DNA of 17,532 nucleotides from Cyanobacteria bacterium M_surface_7_m2_037 (GCA_016882585.1 VGPP01000020.1:1-17532), one strand, 5' to 3'; counted from the first letter of the stretch, positions 1 through 9,675 are shown. Made by a program: numbers and translations. The notes: generated by a model not told the origin, from the letters alone.

Positions 1-19
1 GCGGAGGGTGAGAGACATC
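1..19 (-). CDS. atpC: ATP synthase epsilon subunit, N-terminus only (partial)
   Basis: Only the first six codons lie in the window, reading MSLTLR from an ATG at 19. This start matches the usual opening of the picocyanobacterial epsilon subunit, and the gene sits 15 bases after the atpD stop on the same strand, which is the standard order of the cyanobacterial beta-epsilon operon. Epsilon is part of the F1 central stalk and limits wasteful ATP hydrolysis. The rest of the gene continues past the left edge. The call rests mainly on position next to atpD, because six residues alone prove little. Confidence 0.8.
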
Positions 20-34
20 AGTTAAGACTCCGGA

Positions 35-1495
<1,461 letters not shown>

Positions 1496-1522
1496 TTATG
1501 GGAGAAGTCGCTGGGGACGCGC

Positions 1523-1549
1523 AGCGGGACTAGACCCGCTCCGAAGCGG
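1523..1549 (-). promoter_or_regulatory. Two mutually exclusive hairpins in the atpD leader
   Basis: Three arms share one partner. AGCGGG at 1523-1528 pairs perfectly with CCCGCT at 1535-1540 (six-base loop), while CCGCT at 1536-1540 also pairs perfectly with AGCGG at 1545-1549 (four-base loop). Only one hairpin can form at a time. They lie 28-54 bases upstream of the atpD ATG, inside its expected leader RNA. Pairing is seen directly; a regulatory role is inference. Confidence 0.35.
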
Positions 1550-1632
1550 CGCAACCTTACCACTGCGTGCCATCCCCCCGTTCGGTTCGGCAGGGCCGCA
1601 TCAGCTGTTCGGTCAACCGCCCCAGTTGGCAG

Positions 1633-1661
1633 TTGAACAGTGGCCTGCTGCCCCCATACCT
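1633..1661 (+). promoter_or_regulatory. Putative groESL promoter
   Basis: TTGAAC at 1633-1638 resembles a -35 box (4 of 6). ATACCT at 1656-1661, or CATACC one base earlier, is a weak -10 box at 16-17 bases. Transcription would start about 1667, inside the CIRCE operator, which is the arrangement expected for HrcA repression. The boxes are weak, so the position is tentative. Confidence 0.35.
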
Positions 1662-1687
1662 TGGCACTCACGGCAGGCGAGTGCTAA
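1661..1687 (+). promoter_or_regulatory. CIRCE operator (HrcA binding site) of groESL
   Basis: The left arm TTGGCACTC (1661-1669), a nine-base spacer, and the right arm GAGTGCTAA (1679-1687) match the CIRCE consensus TTAGCACTC-N9-GAGTGCTAA with one mismatch, at the third base of the left arm. It lies 89 bases before groES. CIRCE is the operator of the heat-shock repressor HrcA, so groESL here is very likely released from HrcA repression on heat or high-light stress. Confidence 0.93.
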
Positions 1688-1776
1688 CTCCCTCCGCCGG
1701 GCGTTCCAACGCCGCGACCCTGGCAGCGTCTCTGGCGCCATGCCAATGGTTTCGCCTTCTTCATCGCATTCCATCC

Positions 1777-2088
1777 ATGGCTGCTGTTTCTCTCAGCGTT
1801 TCCACCGTTAAGCCCCTCGGCGACCGCATCTTCATCAAGGTGTCGGAGTCTGAGGAGAAAACCGCCGGCGGCATCCTTCTGCCTGACACCGCCAAGGAAA
1901 AGCCCCAGGTGGGCGAAGTGGTGCAGGTGGGCCCCGGCAAGCGCAACGACGACGGCTCCCGTCAGGCCCCCGAAGTGAGCGTGGGCGACAAGGTTCTGTA
2001 CAGCAAGTACGCCGGCACCGACATCAAGCTCGGCACCGATGAGTACGTGCTGCTGTCCGAGAAGGACATCCTGGCCGTCGTCAACTGA
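1777..2088 (+). CDS. groES: Co-chaperonin GroES (Hsp10)
   Basis: GroES forms the seven-subunit lid that closes the GroEL folding chamber in the cytoplasm. The predicted protein has 103 residues, the usual cyanobacterial length. It shows the family pattern VKPLGDRIFIKV near residues 11-22, a mobile-loop region with EEKTAGGILLP at about 27-37, and the C-terminal KYAGTDIK and ILAVVN segments. The ATG at 1777 gives the family-length N-terminus MAAVSLSVSTVKPLGDR. An open frame runs further upstream through the CIRCE site, but that extension cannot be coding because the operator and promoter lie in it. groEL follows after 61 bases, forming the classic two-gene operon under CIRCE control. Confidence 0.98.
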   Translation: MAAVSLSVSTVKPLGDRIFIKVSESEEKTAGGILLPDTAKEKPQVGEVVQVGPGKRNDDGSRQAPEVSVGDKVLYSKYAGTDIKLGTDEYVLLSEKDILAVVN

Positions 2089-2099
2089 GCGATCGCTCA
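2086..2099. repeat. 14-base perfect palindrome over the groES stop codon, containing HIP1
   Basis: TGAGCGATCGCTCA is its own reverse complement. Its first three bases are the groES stop codon and its core (2089-2096) is the HIP1 octamer GCGATCGC. Confidence 0.8.
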
Positions 2100-2149
2100 C
2101 CGCGATTCAGATTTTTCCCTAACCGTTTCAACAGCGAGATCCGCCTTCC

Positions 2150-3781
<1,632 letters not shown>

Positions 3782-3805
3782 TCCAGCCTGCGGCTGAGGC
3801 GCGTG

Positions 3806-3831
3806 AGGAGGGCTTCGGCCCTCCTTTTTTT
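3806..3831 (+). terminator. Rho-independent terminator of groESL
   Basis: AGGAGGGC (3806-3813) pairs perfectly over eight bases with GCCCTCCT (3818-3825) around a TTCG loop and runs into seven T residues. This is a textbook intrinsic terminator 25 bases after the groEL stop and separates groESL from the ammonium transporter gene. Confidence 0.92.
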
Positions 3832-3885
3832 GCGTTGCCGGCGTGGTGGGTGCGCCATGGAAGCCGCCTGCAGAGCGCGGCAATA

Positions 3886-3900
3886 TGTTCGCTATGAACA
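3886..3900. promoter_or_regulatory. Inverted repeat upstream of the ammonium transporter gene
   Basis: TGTTC, a five-base spacer GCTAT, then GAACA form a perfect 5+5 inverted repeat 53 bases before the proposed start codon. The size and placement would suit a dimeric regulator, but it does not match the NtcA consensus GTA-N8-TAC. Function is unknown. Confidence 0.3.
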
Positions 3901-3929
3901 GTTGTAGGGGTTGCTGCTCTGAAAGTGTG

Positions 3930-3937
3930 GCGATCGC
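3930..3937. repeat. HIP1 octamer in the amt leader
   Basis: Exact GCGATCGC, 15 bases before the amt start. By chance it sits inside GTG-N8-TAC, a near-match to an NtcA site that is too close to the start codon to act as one. Confidence 0.75.
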
Positions 3938-3952
3938 TACGGAAGTCTGCCT

Positions 3953-5308
3953 GTGTTGTTTCGATCGAGGCCGCAGCGGCTGCTGATCGCTGCCCTCACC
4001 GTGCCTGCGCTGCAGCTGGTGATGGGAAGCCTGCTTCCAGTCCACGCTGCTGACGCTGCTGCGCTGAATCCAGCCGATAACACCTTGGTGTTGATGTCTT
4101 CAGCCCTGGTGCTCTTGATGACACCAGGCCTGGCGTTCTTTTACGGCGGCTTCGTGCAAGGCCGCAATGTGCTCAACACGATGGCGATGAGCTTCGTGAT
4201 GATGGGCATCGCCACGGTGGTTTGGGCCACCTTTGGTTTCAGCCTGGCCTTTGCGGAGGGTGGGGCCTGGCAGGCCGTGCTCGGTAATCCCCTCCGCTAT
4301 GCCCTGCTGGAGAACCTGCCGCCCAGTTGGGAGCCGCTGGCCATTCCGGGCCTCAGTTTTGCCCTGTTCCAGGGCATGTTCGCGATCATCACGCCGGCTC
4401 TGATCTCCGGCGCTCTGGTGGAGCGGATCAGTTTCCGCTTCTGGTGCCTGTTCACCCCCATCTGGCTGCTGCTCGTTTACGCCCCCTTGGCTCACATGGT
4501 TTGGGGCGGAGGGCTGCTCGGCAAAGACCTCGATTTCGCCGGTGGCACGGTGGTTCACATCAGTTCCGGGGTGTCGGCCTTGGTGCTGGCCGCTCTGATC
4601 GGTGCCCGCCGGCAGTGGCCCCAGTCGGTACGCCCGCCCCACGACGTGACCCAGATCCTGCTGGGCACCGGCCTGTTGTGGTTCGGCTGGTTTGGCTTCA
4701 ACGGCGGCAGTCAGCTCACGGTGGCTGGCGCCGAGCTGCCGTTCACCACCACCCATGTGGCGGCGGCCGCCGGCCTGGTGGCGTGGTCGCTGCTGGAAAC
4801 CTGGCGCGACGGCAAGCCCACGGCTGTGGGCATGGCCACCGGTGCGGTGGGCGGGTTGGTGGGGATCACCCCCGCTGCAGGCTTTGTCACCGTGGGATCG
4901 GCCCTGGCCATCGGTGCGCTCACCAGCCTGCTTTGCTACATCTCCGTGCAGGTGAAGGTGAAACTGCGCTTCGATGATTCCCTCGACACCTATGCCGTGC
5001 ATGGGGTGGGTGGAACCGCCGGTGCGCTGCTCACGGGTGTGTTTGCCAATGCCGAGCTGATCGCTGCGCATCCTGCGGGTGCCGTGCTGGCGCAACAGGG
5101 GCGTACCGCGTTGGTGCTCGGTCAGTTGCAGGCTGTGCTGGTGGCCTATGGCCTGGCGGCCCTGGGCACGTTGCTGATTGCGGCTGTGTTGCGCGGCCTG
5201 GGCGTTCGCTTCCGGGTGAGCGAAAACGCTGAAAACCTCGGGGTGGATGTGGCTGAGCATGGCGAAGAGGCCTATGCCGAGCGCGTGGGCTCCCCTCAGC
5301 TGTTCTGA
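3953..5308 (+). CDS. amt: Ammonium transporter, Amt family
   Basis: This 451-residue inner-membrane channel imports ammonium for assimilation by the GS-GOGAT cycle. It begins with a probable cleaved signal peptide: basic MLFRSRPQR, a hydrophobic stretch at about 10-28, and a likely cleavage at HAADA near residue 33, as in AmtB. About eleven hydrophobic helices follow. The two pore histidines are present: H181 in AHMVWGGG and H350 in YAVHGVGG. The pattern FFYGGFVQGRNVLN at about 62-75 is typical. The GTG at 3953 was chosen because it starts the signal peptide; the next codon, TTG, is an alternative. Cyanobacterial amt genes are usually under NtcA control, but no clear NtcA site is seen just upstream. 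It stands alone after a terminator and converges on msrB. Confidence 0.96.
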   Translation: MLFRSRPQRLLIAALTVPALQLVMGSLLPVHAADAAALNPADNTLVLMSSALVLLMTPGLAFFYGGFVQGRNVLNTMAMSFVMMGIATVVWATFGFSLAFAEGGAWQAVLGNPLRYALLENLPPSWEPLAIPGLSFALFQGMFAIITPALISGALVERISFRFWCLFTPIWLLLVYAPLAHMVWGGGLLGKDLDFAGGTVVHISSGVSALVLAALIGARRQWPQSVRPPHDVTQILLGTGLLWFGWFGFNGGSQLTVAGAELPFTTTHVAAAAGLVAWSLLETWRDGKPTAVGMATGAVGGLVGITPAAGFVTVGSALAIGALTSLLCYISVQVKVKLRFDDSLDTYAVHGVGGTAGALLTGVFANAELIAAHPAGAVLAQQGRTALVLGQLQAVLVAYGLAALGTLLIAAVLRGLGVRFRVSENAENLGVDVAEHGEEAYAERVGSPQLF

Positions 5309-5318
5309 AGCGCGGATT

Positions 5319-5336
5319 GGCCGGCGTCAGCCGGCC
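5319..5336. terminator. Hairpin between the convergent amt and msrB genes
   Basis: GGCCGGC (5319-5325), loop GTCA, then GCCGGCC (5330-5336) form a perfect seven-base, all-GC stem. It lies 11 bases after the amt stop, and the msrB stop codon falls partly in the loop. Neither strand has a run of T after it, so it is at best a weak shared terminator for the two convergent genes. Confidence 0.4.
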
Positions 5337-5812
5337 TGAGGTTTGAAGGTGAGTGCCACGCCGTTGTTGCAGTAGCGCTTGCCGGTGGGTTTGGGGCCGT
5401 CATCAAACACGTGCCCCTGGTGGCCGCCGCAGCGTTTGCAGTGGTATTCGGTGCGGGGCACGATCAATTTGAAATCGATCTTGGTGCCGATGGCCTTCGG
5501 CAGGGGCTGCCAGAAGCTGGGCCAGCCGGTGCCGCTGTCGTATTTGGCTTTGGAGCTGAACAGGGGGAGATCACAGCCGGCGCAGTGGTAGATGCCTGCG
5601 CGCTTCTCGTTGTTGAGCGGGCTGCTGAAGGGCCGCTCGGTGCCTTCCTTGCGCAGCACCTGGTAGGCGGCAGGGCTCAGGCGCCGCTTCCACTCCGCAT
5701 CGCTCAGGTTCCATTTGGGGTCAGCTGCTGCTGAGGCCGCTTCAGCCGCGCTGGCGCCCAGCACAGGACTGAAGAGAGCCGTGAGGCTCGCCAGAAAGCT
5801 GCGGCGGGGCAT
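5327..5812 (-). CDS. msrB: Peptide-methionine (R)-S-oxide reductase, exported (Tat signal)
   Basis: MsrB reduces the R form of methionine sulfoxide in proteins. The 161-residue product has the two zinc CxxC pairs (C77/C80 in HCAGC and C125/C128 in HCKRC), the GTGWPSF substrate region at about 94-100, GGHQGHVFDDGP at about 129-140, and the catalytic cysteine C148 in KRYCNN. The N-terminus MPRRSFLASLTALF carries a twin-arginine motif, a hydrophobic core and Ala-rich cleavage sites near residues 20-30, so export to the periplasm or thylakoid lumen is likely. The ATG at 5812 was chosen over a TTG two codons upstream because it places the RR motif right after the start. It follows secG by 57 bases on the same strand. 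Confidence 0.95.
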   Translation of the reverse strand: MPRRSFLASLTALFSPVLGASAAEAASAAADPKWNLSDAEWKRRLSPAAYQVLRKEGTERPFSSPLNNEKRAGIYHCAGCDLPLFSSKAKYDSGTGWPSFWQPLPKAIGTKIDFKLIVPRTEYHCKRCGGHQGHVFDDGPKPTGKRYCNNGVALTFKPQAG

Positions 5813-5869
5813 CGTCAAGGTGGGATCGGCAGGGCCGTGGGGTGATCAGGGCGTTCTGAGGGCGCGGGT

Positions 5870-6103
5870 TCAGAGCTTGAACCAGCCCGCACTCAGGGCT
5901 GTGGCCAAGCCCAGAAAGATGGCCAGCAGGGTCCAGGTGATGCGGTTGAGGGTGGCCTCGGCGCTACGAGCACTGCTGAACATGGAGCTGCCGCTGGAAG
6001 CCAGGCCGCCCATGCCATCGCCCTTGGGGCTGTGCAGCAACACGCTGATCATCAGCAGCACGCCGCTGGCCAGCCAGATCCAGGTGAAAACGGTTTGGAG
6101 CAT
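5870..6103 (-). CDS. secG: Preprotein translocase subunit SecG
   Basis: SecG is a small subunit of the SecYEG channel that assists SecA-driven export across the plasma and thylakoid membranes. The 77-residue protein has two hydrophobic helices, at about 4-23 and 56-72, joined by a Gly/Ser-rich loop containing HSPKGDGMGGL and SSMFSSARSAEATLNR. That loop and the R(S)AE..LNR pattern before the second helix are diagnostic for SecG. It starts 22 bases after the gpmI stop on the same strand; gpmI-secG adjacency and the tight spacing suggest co-transcription, possibly with msrB downstream. Confidence 0.95.
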   Translation of the reverse strand: MLQTVFTWIWLASGVLLMISVLLHSPKGDGMGGLASSGSSMFSSARSAEATLNRITWTLLAIFLGLATALSAGWFKL

Positions 6104-6125
6104 GGCGGAAGCCTAAAGGGCCGGA

Positions 6126-7793
6126 TCAAACGCCCAGCGTCTGGGGAACCCGGTTCAACACAGCCGGGCTGCCCAGCGGCACCACCAGGGATGTGCCGGT
6201 CATGCGGGAGGGTTGGGGCAGGCCCAGAATTTCCAGCAGGGTGGGGGCGACGTCAGCCAAGCCGCCACCGCTGCGCAGCTCTACCGCGTTGCCGTGCCCC
6301 GGCAGCTTGCGCTTTTCACCTTCCACCAGGATCACCGGCACCGGGTTGGTGGTGTGGGCGGTCCAGGGGCGGCCATCGGGGCCTTCCATCAGCTCGGCGT
6401 TGCCGTGATCGGCTGTGACCAGCAGGGTGCCACCCATGCGGTTGGTGGCCTCGAGCAGGCGGCCCACGCTCTGATCCACCGTGTGGATGGCATCGATGGT
6501 GGCGTTCATTTCACCGGTGTGCCCCACCATGTCGGGGTTGGCGTAATTGATCACCACCAGTGAATAGATGCCCTTGTTGATGGCGGCGATGCAGTGGTCG
6601 GTGAGCTGCTCGGCCGACATCGCCGGTGCCTGGTCGTAGGTGGCCACGCGGGGCGAAGGCACCAGATGGCGATCTTCACCGGGATAGGGCTGTTCGATGC
6701 CACCGTTCATGAAATAGGTGACATGCGGGTATTTCTCGGTTTCCGCCGTGCGGAACTGACGCAATCCGGCTTCTGAAACCACCTGACCCAGCAGTCCATC
6801 GAGCGATTCGGGCGGGAAGGCCACAGCGACGGGCAGGCCGGCTTCGTATTGGGTGAAGGTCACCACCGCCAGATCCTGAATCCGCTCGCGCTCAAACGCA
6901 TCAAACTCGGGCAACACCAGGGCACGGATGATCTGGCGCACCCGGTCGGGGCGGAAGTTGAAGCACACCACGCCATCACCGGCTTGGATCGCCCCCTGAT
7001 CGAGGCGTGTGGGTTCCAGGAACTCATCGGTGACACCCTCGGCGTAGGCCTGCTCCAGCACCTGCTGGGGTGTTTCGCTGCTGATCTCGCCGTCCTCGCA
7101 ATAGAGGCGATACGCCTTTTCGGTGCGATCCCAGCGGTTATCCCGATCCATGGCCCAGTAGCGGCCGCAGATCGTGCTGATCCGGCCCACACCCGCTGCC
7201 GCGATCTGAGCCTGGATGGTGGCGAGAAAGCCCGGGGCGCTCTGGGTTGGGGTGTCGCGCCCGTCGGTGATCACATGCACGCAGACATCCTTCAGTCCGC
7301 GCGCCGCAGCCCACTTCAGCAGTCCGCCCAGGTGGGTCACATGGCTGTGAACGCCACCATCGGAGCAGAGGCCAATCAGATGCAGCGTTTTGCCGTTGGC
7401 TAGCAGGCGGTCGGCCAGGGCGTTGAGCTCAGCGTTGTCGTTGAGGCTGCCGTCGCGCACGGCCTGGCTGATCCGCACCAGTTCCTGGCGGATCACACGG
7501 CCAGCGCCGATGGTGAGGTGACCCACCTCGGAGTTGCCCATCTGGTCGTCGGGCAATCCCACATCGGCGCCACTGGCCTCGATCAGGGTGTGGGGATAGG
7601 CATGCCACAGGGCATCCATCACCGGCGTGTCTGCAGCCCGGATGGCGTTATGCGCGTCGTCGTGGCGGTAGCCCCATCCATCCAGGATGCAAAGCACAAC
7701 CGGTGCAACGCTGCCGCGCTGCGGCTCCACTCCGTGAGCGCTCGTTGGTTGGCCTGGCTCGTGGCTTTGTTCGGTCGACGCTGAAGCTGTCAC
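6126..7793 (-). CDS. gpmI: 2,3-bisphosphoglycerate-independent phosphoglycerate mutase
   Basis: This enzyme interconverts 3- and 2-phosphoglycerate in lower glycolysis, linking Calvin-cycle carbon to pyruvate, using two manganese ions and a phosphoserine intermediate. Metal and catalytic motifs are in place: ILDGWG (Asp38), DDQMGNSEVGH (catalytic Ser88), VITDGRDTPT, DMVGHTGEM and VTADHGNAELM. The proposed GTG start at 7793 gives 555 residues and has AGGA eight bases upstream. A TTG eight codons further out (7817) lacks a ribosome site, and a GTG at 7730 would give a protein closer to the family's usual N-terminus; the first 30 residues are therefore uncertain. It leads a minus-strand cluster with secG and is divergent from pyrR. 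Confidence 0.96.
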   Translation of the reverse strand: MTASASTEQSHEPGQPTSAHGVEPQRGSVAPVVLCILDGWGYRHDDAHNAIRAADTPVMDALWHAYPHTLIEASGADVGLPDDQMGNSEVGHLTIGAGRVIRQELVRISQAVRDGSLNDNAELNALADRLLANGKTLHLIGLCSDGGVHSHVTHLGGLLKWAAARGLKDVCVHVITDGRDTPTQSAPGFLATIQAQIAAAGVGRISTICGRYWAMDRDNRWDRTEKAYRLYCEDGEISSETPQQVLEQAYAEGVTDEFLEPTRLDQGAIQAGDGVVCFNFRPDRVRQIIRALVLPEFDAFERERIQDLAVVTFTQYEAGLPVAVAFPPESLDGLLGQVVSEAGLRQFRTAETEKYPHVTYFMNGGIEQPYPGEDRHLVPSPRVATYDQAPAMSAEQLTDHCIAAINKGIYSLVVINYANPDMVGHTGEMNATIDAIHTVDQSVGRLLEATNRMGGTLLVTADHGNAELMEGPDGRPWTAHTTNPVPVILVEGEKRKLPGHGNAVELRSGGGLADVAPTLLEILGLPQPSRMTGTSLVVPLGSPAVLNRVPQTLGV

Positions 7794-7884
7794 CCGGTGA
7801 ATCCTGCCTCGCCGCAACGCCTTCTCACTCCAACCTACCCTGCGCCTCCTGCGGAACCAGCCGTGATCCCGCCTGCGTCAGCTT

Positions 7885-7913
7885 TTGGCCACACCGGCTG
7901 ATCCCGGTACCAT
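7885..7913 (+). promoter_or_regulatory. Putative pyrR promoter
   Basis: TTGGCC at 7885-7890 (4 of 6 to a -35 box), a 17-base spacer, and TACCAT at 7908-7913 (4 of 6 to a -10 box) would start RNA near 7920, leaving a leader of only about 14 bases before the ATG at 7934. That leaves no room for an attenuator or PyrR-binding loop. Confidence 0.35.
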
Positions 7914-7933
7914 CGGCGCCCGCCAGCGCGCGT

Positions 7934-8476
7934 ATGCCAGCCGATCGCATGGAGATCCTCTCGGCCGATGAGCTGGGGCGGACGCTCAATCGCCTCGCCT
8001 CTCAAGTGCTCGAGAGCGTGGCCGACAGTGAACAGTTGGTGCTGGTGGGCATTCCCACACGCGGGGTGGCCCTGGCGGAGGTGCTGGCTCAGCGGCTCGA
8101 GGCCCTGTGCGGCCATCCGATTGCCTGCGGCAGCCTTGATCCCACCTTCCATCGGGATGATCTGGCGCGGATCGGCACCCGGCTGGCTGCCCCCACCCAG
8201 CTGCCTGCCGACCTGGAGGGCCGCGATCTGGTGCTGGTGGATGACGTGATCTTCACCGGACGCACCGTGCGGGCCGCCCTGGAAGCGCTTCAGGCCTGGG
8301 GGCGACCCAAGCGGGTGCGGTTGCTGGTGATGGTGGACCGGGGCCACCGTGAACTCCCGATCCAGCCTGATTTCTGCGGAAGGGTGGTGCCCACCAGTCG
8401 GCAGGAATTAATTGCCCTGTGCCTGCAGGCGATCGATCAGGAGGAGGGCGTGTTTTTGATCAAGGAAGCCGGCTGA
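7934..8476 (+). CDS. pyrR: PyrR bifunctional protein / uracil phosphoribosyltransferase
   Basis: PyrR-family proteins belong to the phosphoribosyltransferase fold; in Bacillus they bind pyr mRNA to attenuate pyrimidine genes and also make UMP from uracil and PRPP. The 180-residue product shows the PRPP-binding signature LVLVDDVIFTGRT at about 99-111, VGIPTRGVALAEVL at about 38-51, and LVMVDRGHRELPI at about 131-143, all typical of PyrR rather than upp. The frame is open far upstream, but homology starts only near residue 5; ATG at 7934 is preferred and ATG at 7949 is possible. There is no pyr gene nearby and no visible RNA target here, so an enzymatic role may dominate. It converges on ftrV with only 20 bases between. 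Confidence 0.93.
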   Translation: MPADRMEILSADELGRTLNRLASQVLESVADSEQLVLVGIPTRGVALAEVLAQRLEALCGHPIACGSLDPTFHRDDLARIGTRLAAPTQLPADLEGRDLVLVDDVIFTGRTVRAALEALQAWGRPKRVRLLVMVDRGHRELPIQPDFCGRVVPTSRQELIALCLQAIDQEEGVFLIKEAG

Positions 8477-8496
8477 GCTGAAGCCCGGCGAAGTGA

Positions 8497-8718
8497 TCAG
8501 GCCACGGGTTCGAGCTCATCGGTGCGGAAGTGGGCGCGAAATCGGCCAAACGCCACGATCACCGGCATGGTGGGGCTGATGGTGCGGCCCTTGTAGTCGT
8601 TGAGCACCTGGAACACTTCACCCTGCTGGCCCTTGAGATCGAAGGCCTGGCCGCGATGCTCGGGATGGTGAAACACCACCACGCTCTGGCTCACCTTGAC
8701 CTGATCTCCTGCCTGCAT
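8497..8718 (-). CDS. ftrV: Ferredoxin-thioredoxin reductase, variable chain
   Basis: FtrV is the small beta-barrel partner of the catalytic FtrC subunit. Together they pass electrons from photosystem-reduced ferredoxin to thioredoxin, which switches carbon-metabolism enzymes on in light. The protein has the family pattern VVVFHHPEHRGQAFDLKGQQGEV, then IVAFGRFRAHFRTDELEPV at the end. Starting at 8718 gives 73 residues and aligns with the usual M-x-x-G-D-x-V opening. An ATG at 8745 would add a Pro/Ser-rich GHPSPSPS stretch not typical of the family; neither start has a good ribosome site. The gene follows the TPR-like membrane protein on the same strand, so the cluster may be co-transcribed. 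ftrC is not in the window. Confidence 0.93.
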   Translation of the reverse strand: MQAGDQVKVSQSVVVFHHPEHRGQAFDLKGQQGEVFQVLNDYKGRTISPTMPVIVAFGRFRAHFRTDELEPVA

Positions 8719-8759
8719 CGAGGGTGACGGGGATGGGTGCCCCATCTTGTCACGCGTGA

Positions 8760-9593
8760 TCAGCGGCGACAGGTGGTTTCCGGGCCGGCCTCCACCACCT
8801 TCCCGCCCAGTTCGCGGCAGGCCGCGCTGAAGGCCTGCCAGTCGTCCATGCCCTGGGCCAGTTTCTGGGTGATCAGGTCGTTGAGCCGTTCAGCGGGCAC
8901 GTTGGAGCTCAGGGAGCTGCCATGCACATCGTGTTCGCGTTGTTCGCCGCTGCGCAGCCCCTCGATGCCCTGTTCCACCTGGCGGCGCAAGGGCGCGGAT
9001 TGCTGCTTCCACCAGGGGTGCTCGATCCGGTTGAGCGCGTCGAGGGCTTCCCACCAACGCTTCTGCGGAATCAGCTGCTCCGCCCGCTGTTGAAGGAATT
9101 TCTGGCGGTTCCAGTCTTCGTTGAGCTGATCGCCCAGGGCGGTGCCGCCAGCGTTGTGGGCGGCATTGAGTGTGCTGAGCAGCTTCAGCGCCTCTTCCAG
9201 CCGGCCCTCGCGATACAGGTTCAGAGCCCGGCTTTCCAGCTGTTGCTGCCAGCTGAGCAGCTGTTGTTGATCCTCGGGGGTACTGGTGCCTGAGTTCACC
9301 AGTTGCAGCTGCAGTTTCAGCGCGTCGGCCCAGGCTCCCTTGCGCCAGAGCTCCTGCGCCTTGAGGCGCCGGCATCGCCCCTGCTCCAGCGGAGCCTTGC
9401 CCCCCAGCCAGCGCAGCGCGGCCAGTTGTTCGCCGTAGCGCAGGCAGTCGTCGAGACGACCCTGCTCGGCAGCCTGCTCGAGCCGCTCGGGCAACTGCTT
9501 TTCCCACCAGTAGGCCGAGCCCACACCGGCAGCCACCAGGCCAAGGGTGAGCACCAGCCAGAAACGCGGGAGCCGGTGCCGGCGGATGGCCAA
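8760..9593 (-). CDS. Membrane-anchored TPR-like protein of unknown function
   Basis: I do not recognise a named family. The 277-residue product starts with a basic stretch (MAIRRHRLPRF), then one hydrophobic helix at about 11-30, then a long helical region rich in Leu, Gln, Arg and Trp. Four stretches look like degenerate tetratricopeptide hairpins: around EQAAEQGRLDDCLRYGEQL, LWRKGAWADALKLQLQL, LYREGRLEEALKLLSTL and QKRWWEALDALNRI. The positive-inside rule would put the helical domain outside the cytoplasm (periplasm or lumen). It lies 82 bases after an Hsp70-like gene on the same strand and just before ftrV. TPR proteins often serve as adaptors for Hsp70, so a functional pair is plausible, but the predicted topology would separate the two domains. 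Confidence 0.82.
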   Translation of the reverse strand: MAIRRHRLPRFWLVLTLGLVAAGVGSAYWWEKQLPERLEQAAEQGRLDDCLRYGEQLAALRWLGGKAPLEQGRCRRLKAQELWRKGAWADALKLQLQLVNSGTSTPEDQQQLLSWQQQLESRALNLYREGRLEEALKLLSTLNAAHNAGGTALGDQLNEDWNRQKFLQQRAEQLIPQKRWWEALDALNRIEHPWWKQQSAPLRRQVEQGIEGLRSGEQREHDVHGSSLSSNVPAERLNDLITQKLAQGMDDWQAFSAACRELGGKVVEAGPETTCRR

Positions 9594-9608
9594 GGGGATG
9601 CCCGATCA

Positions 9609-9627
9609 ATCCATCTGTTCTATGGAT
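9609..9627. repeat. Inverted repeat between the Hsp70-like and TPR-like genes
   Basis: ATCCAT, a seven-base loop, then ATGGAT. It forms a short perfect stem 16-34 bases upstream of the TPR-like start. It may be an RNA processing or translation-control hairpin; nothing proves this. Confidence 0.4.
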
Positions 9628-9642
9628 CGATGCTGCCTGGAT

Positions 9643-9656
9643 CACCCGATCGGGTG
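9643..9656. repeat. 14-base perfect palindrome CACCCGATCGGGTG
   Basis: Self-complementary DNA site in the 82-base spacer downstream of the Hsp70-like stop. It could be an operator half-site pair or the base of a cruciform; no regulator is identifiable. Confidence 0.45.
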
Positions 9657-9675
9657 CAGCCCTGCAGCCGTCACG

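Noticed and set aside
3927..3940. GTG-N8-TAC as an NtcA activator site for amt
   Set aside because: It is one base off consensus, lies only 13 bases from the start codon, and its core is a HIP1 octamer, so a chance match is more likely.
4100..5260. A 386-residue open frame antisense to amt
   Set aside because: Gln/His/Gly-rich shadow of the transporter gene, with no hydrophobic or catalytic pattern.
7794..7933. PyrR-binding attenuator ahead of pyrR
   Set aside because: No anti-antiterminator stem or terminator is visible, and the likely promoter leaves a leader of only about 14 bases.
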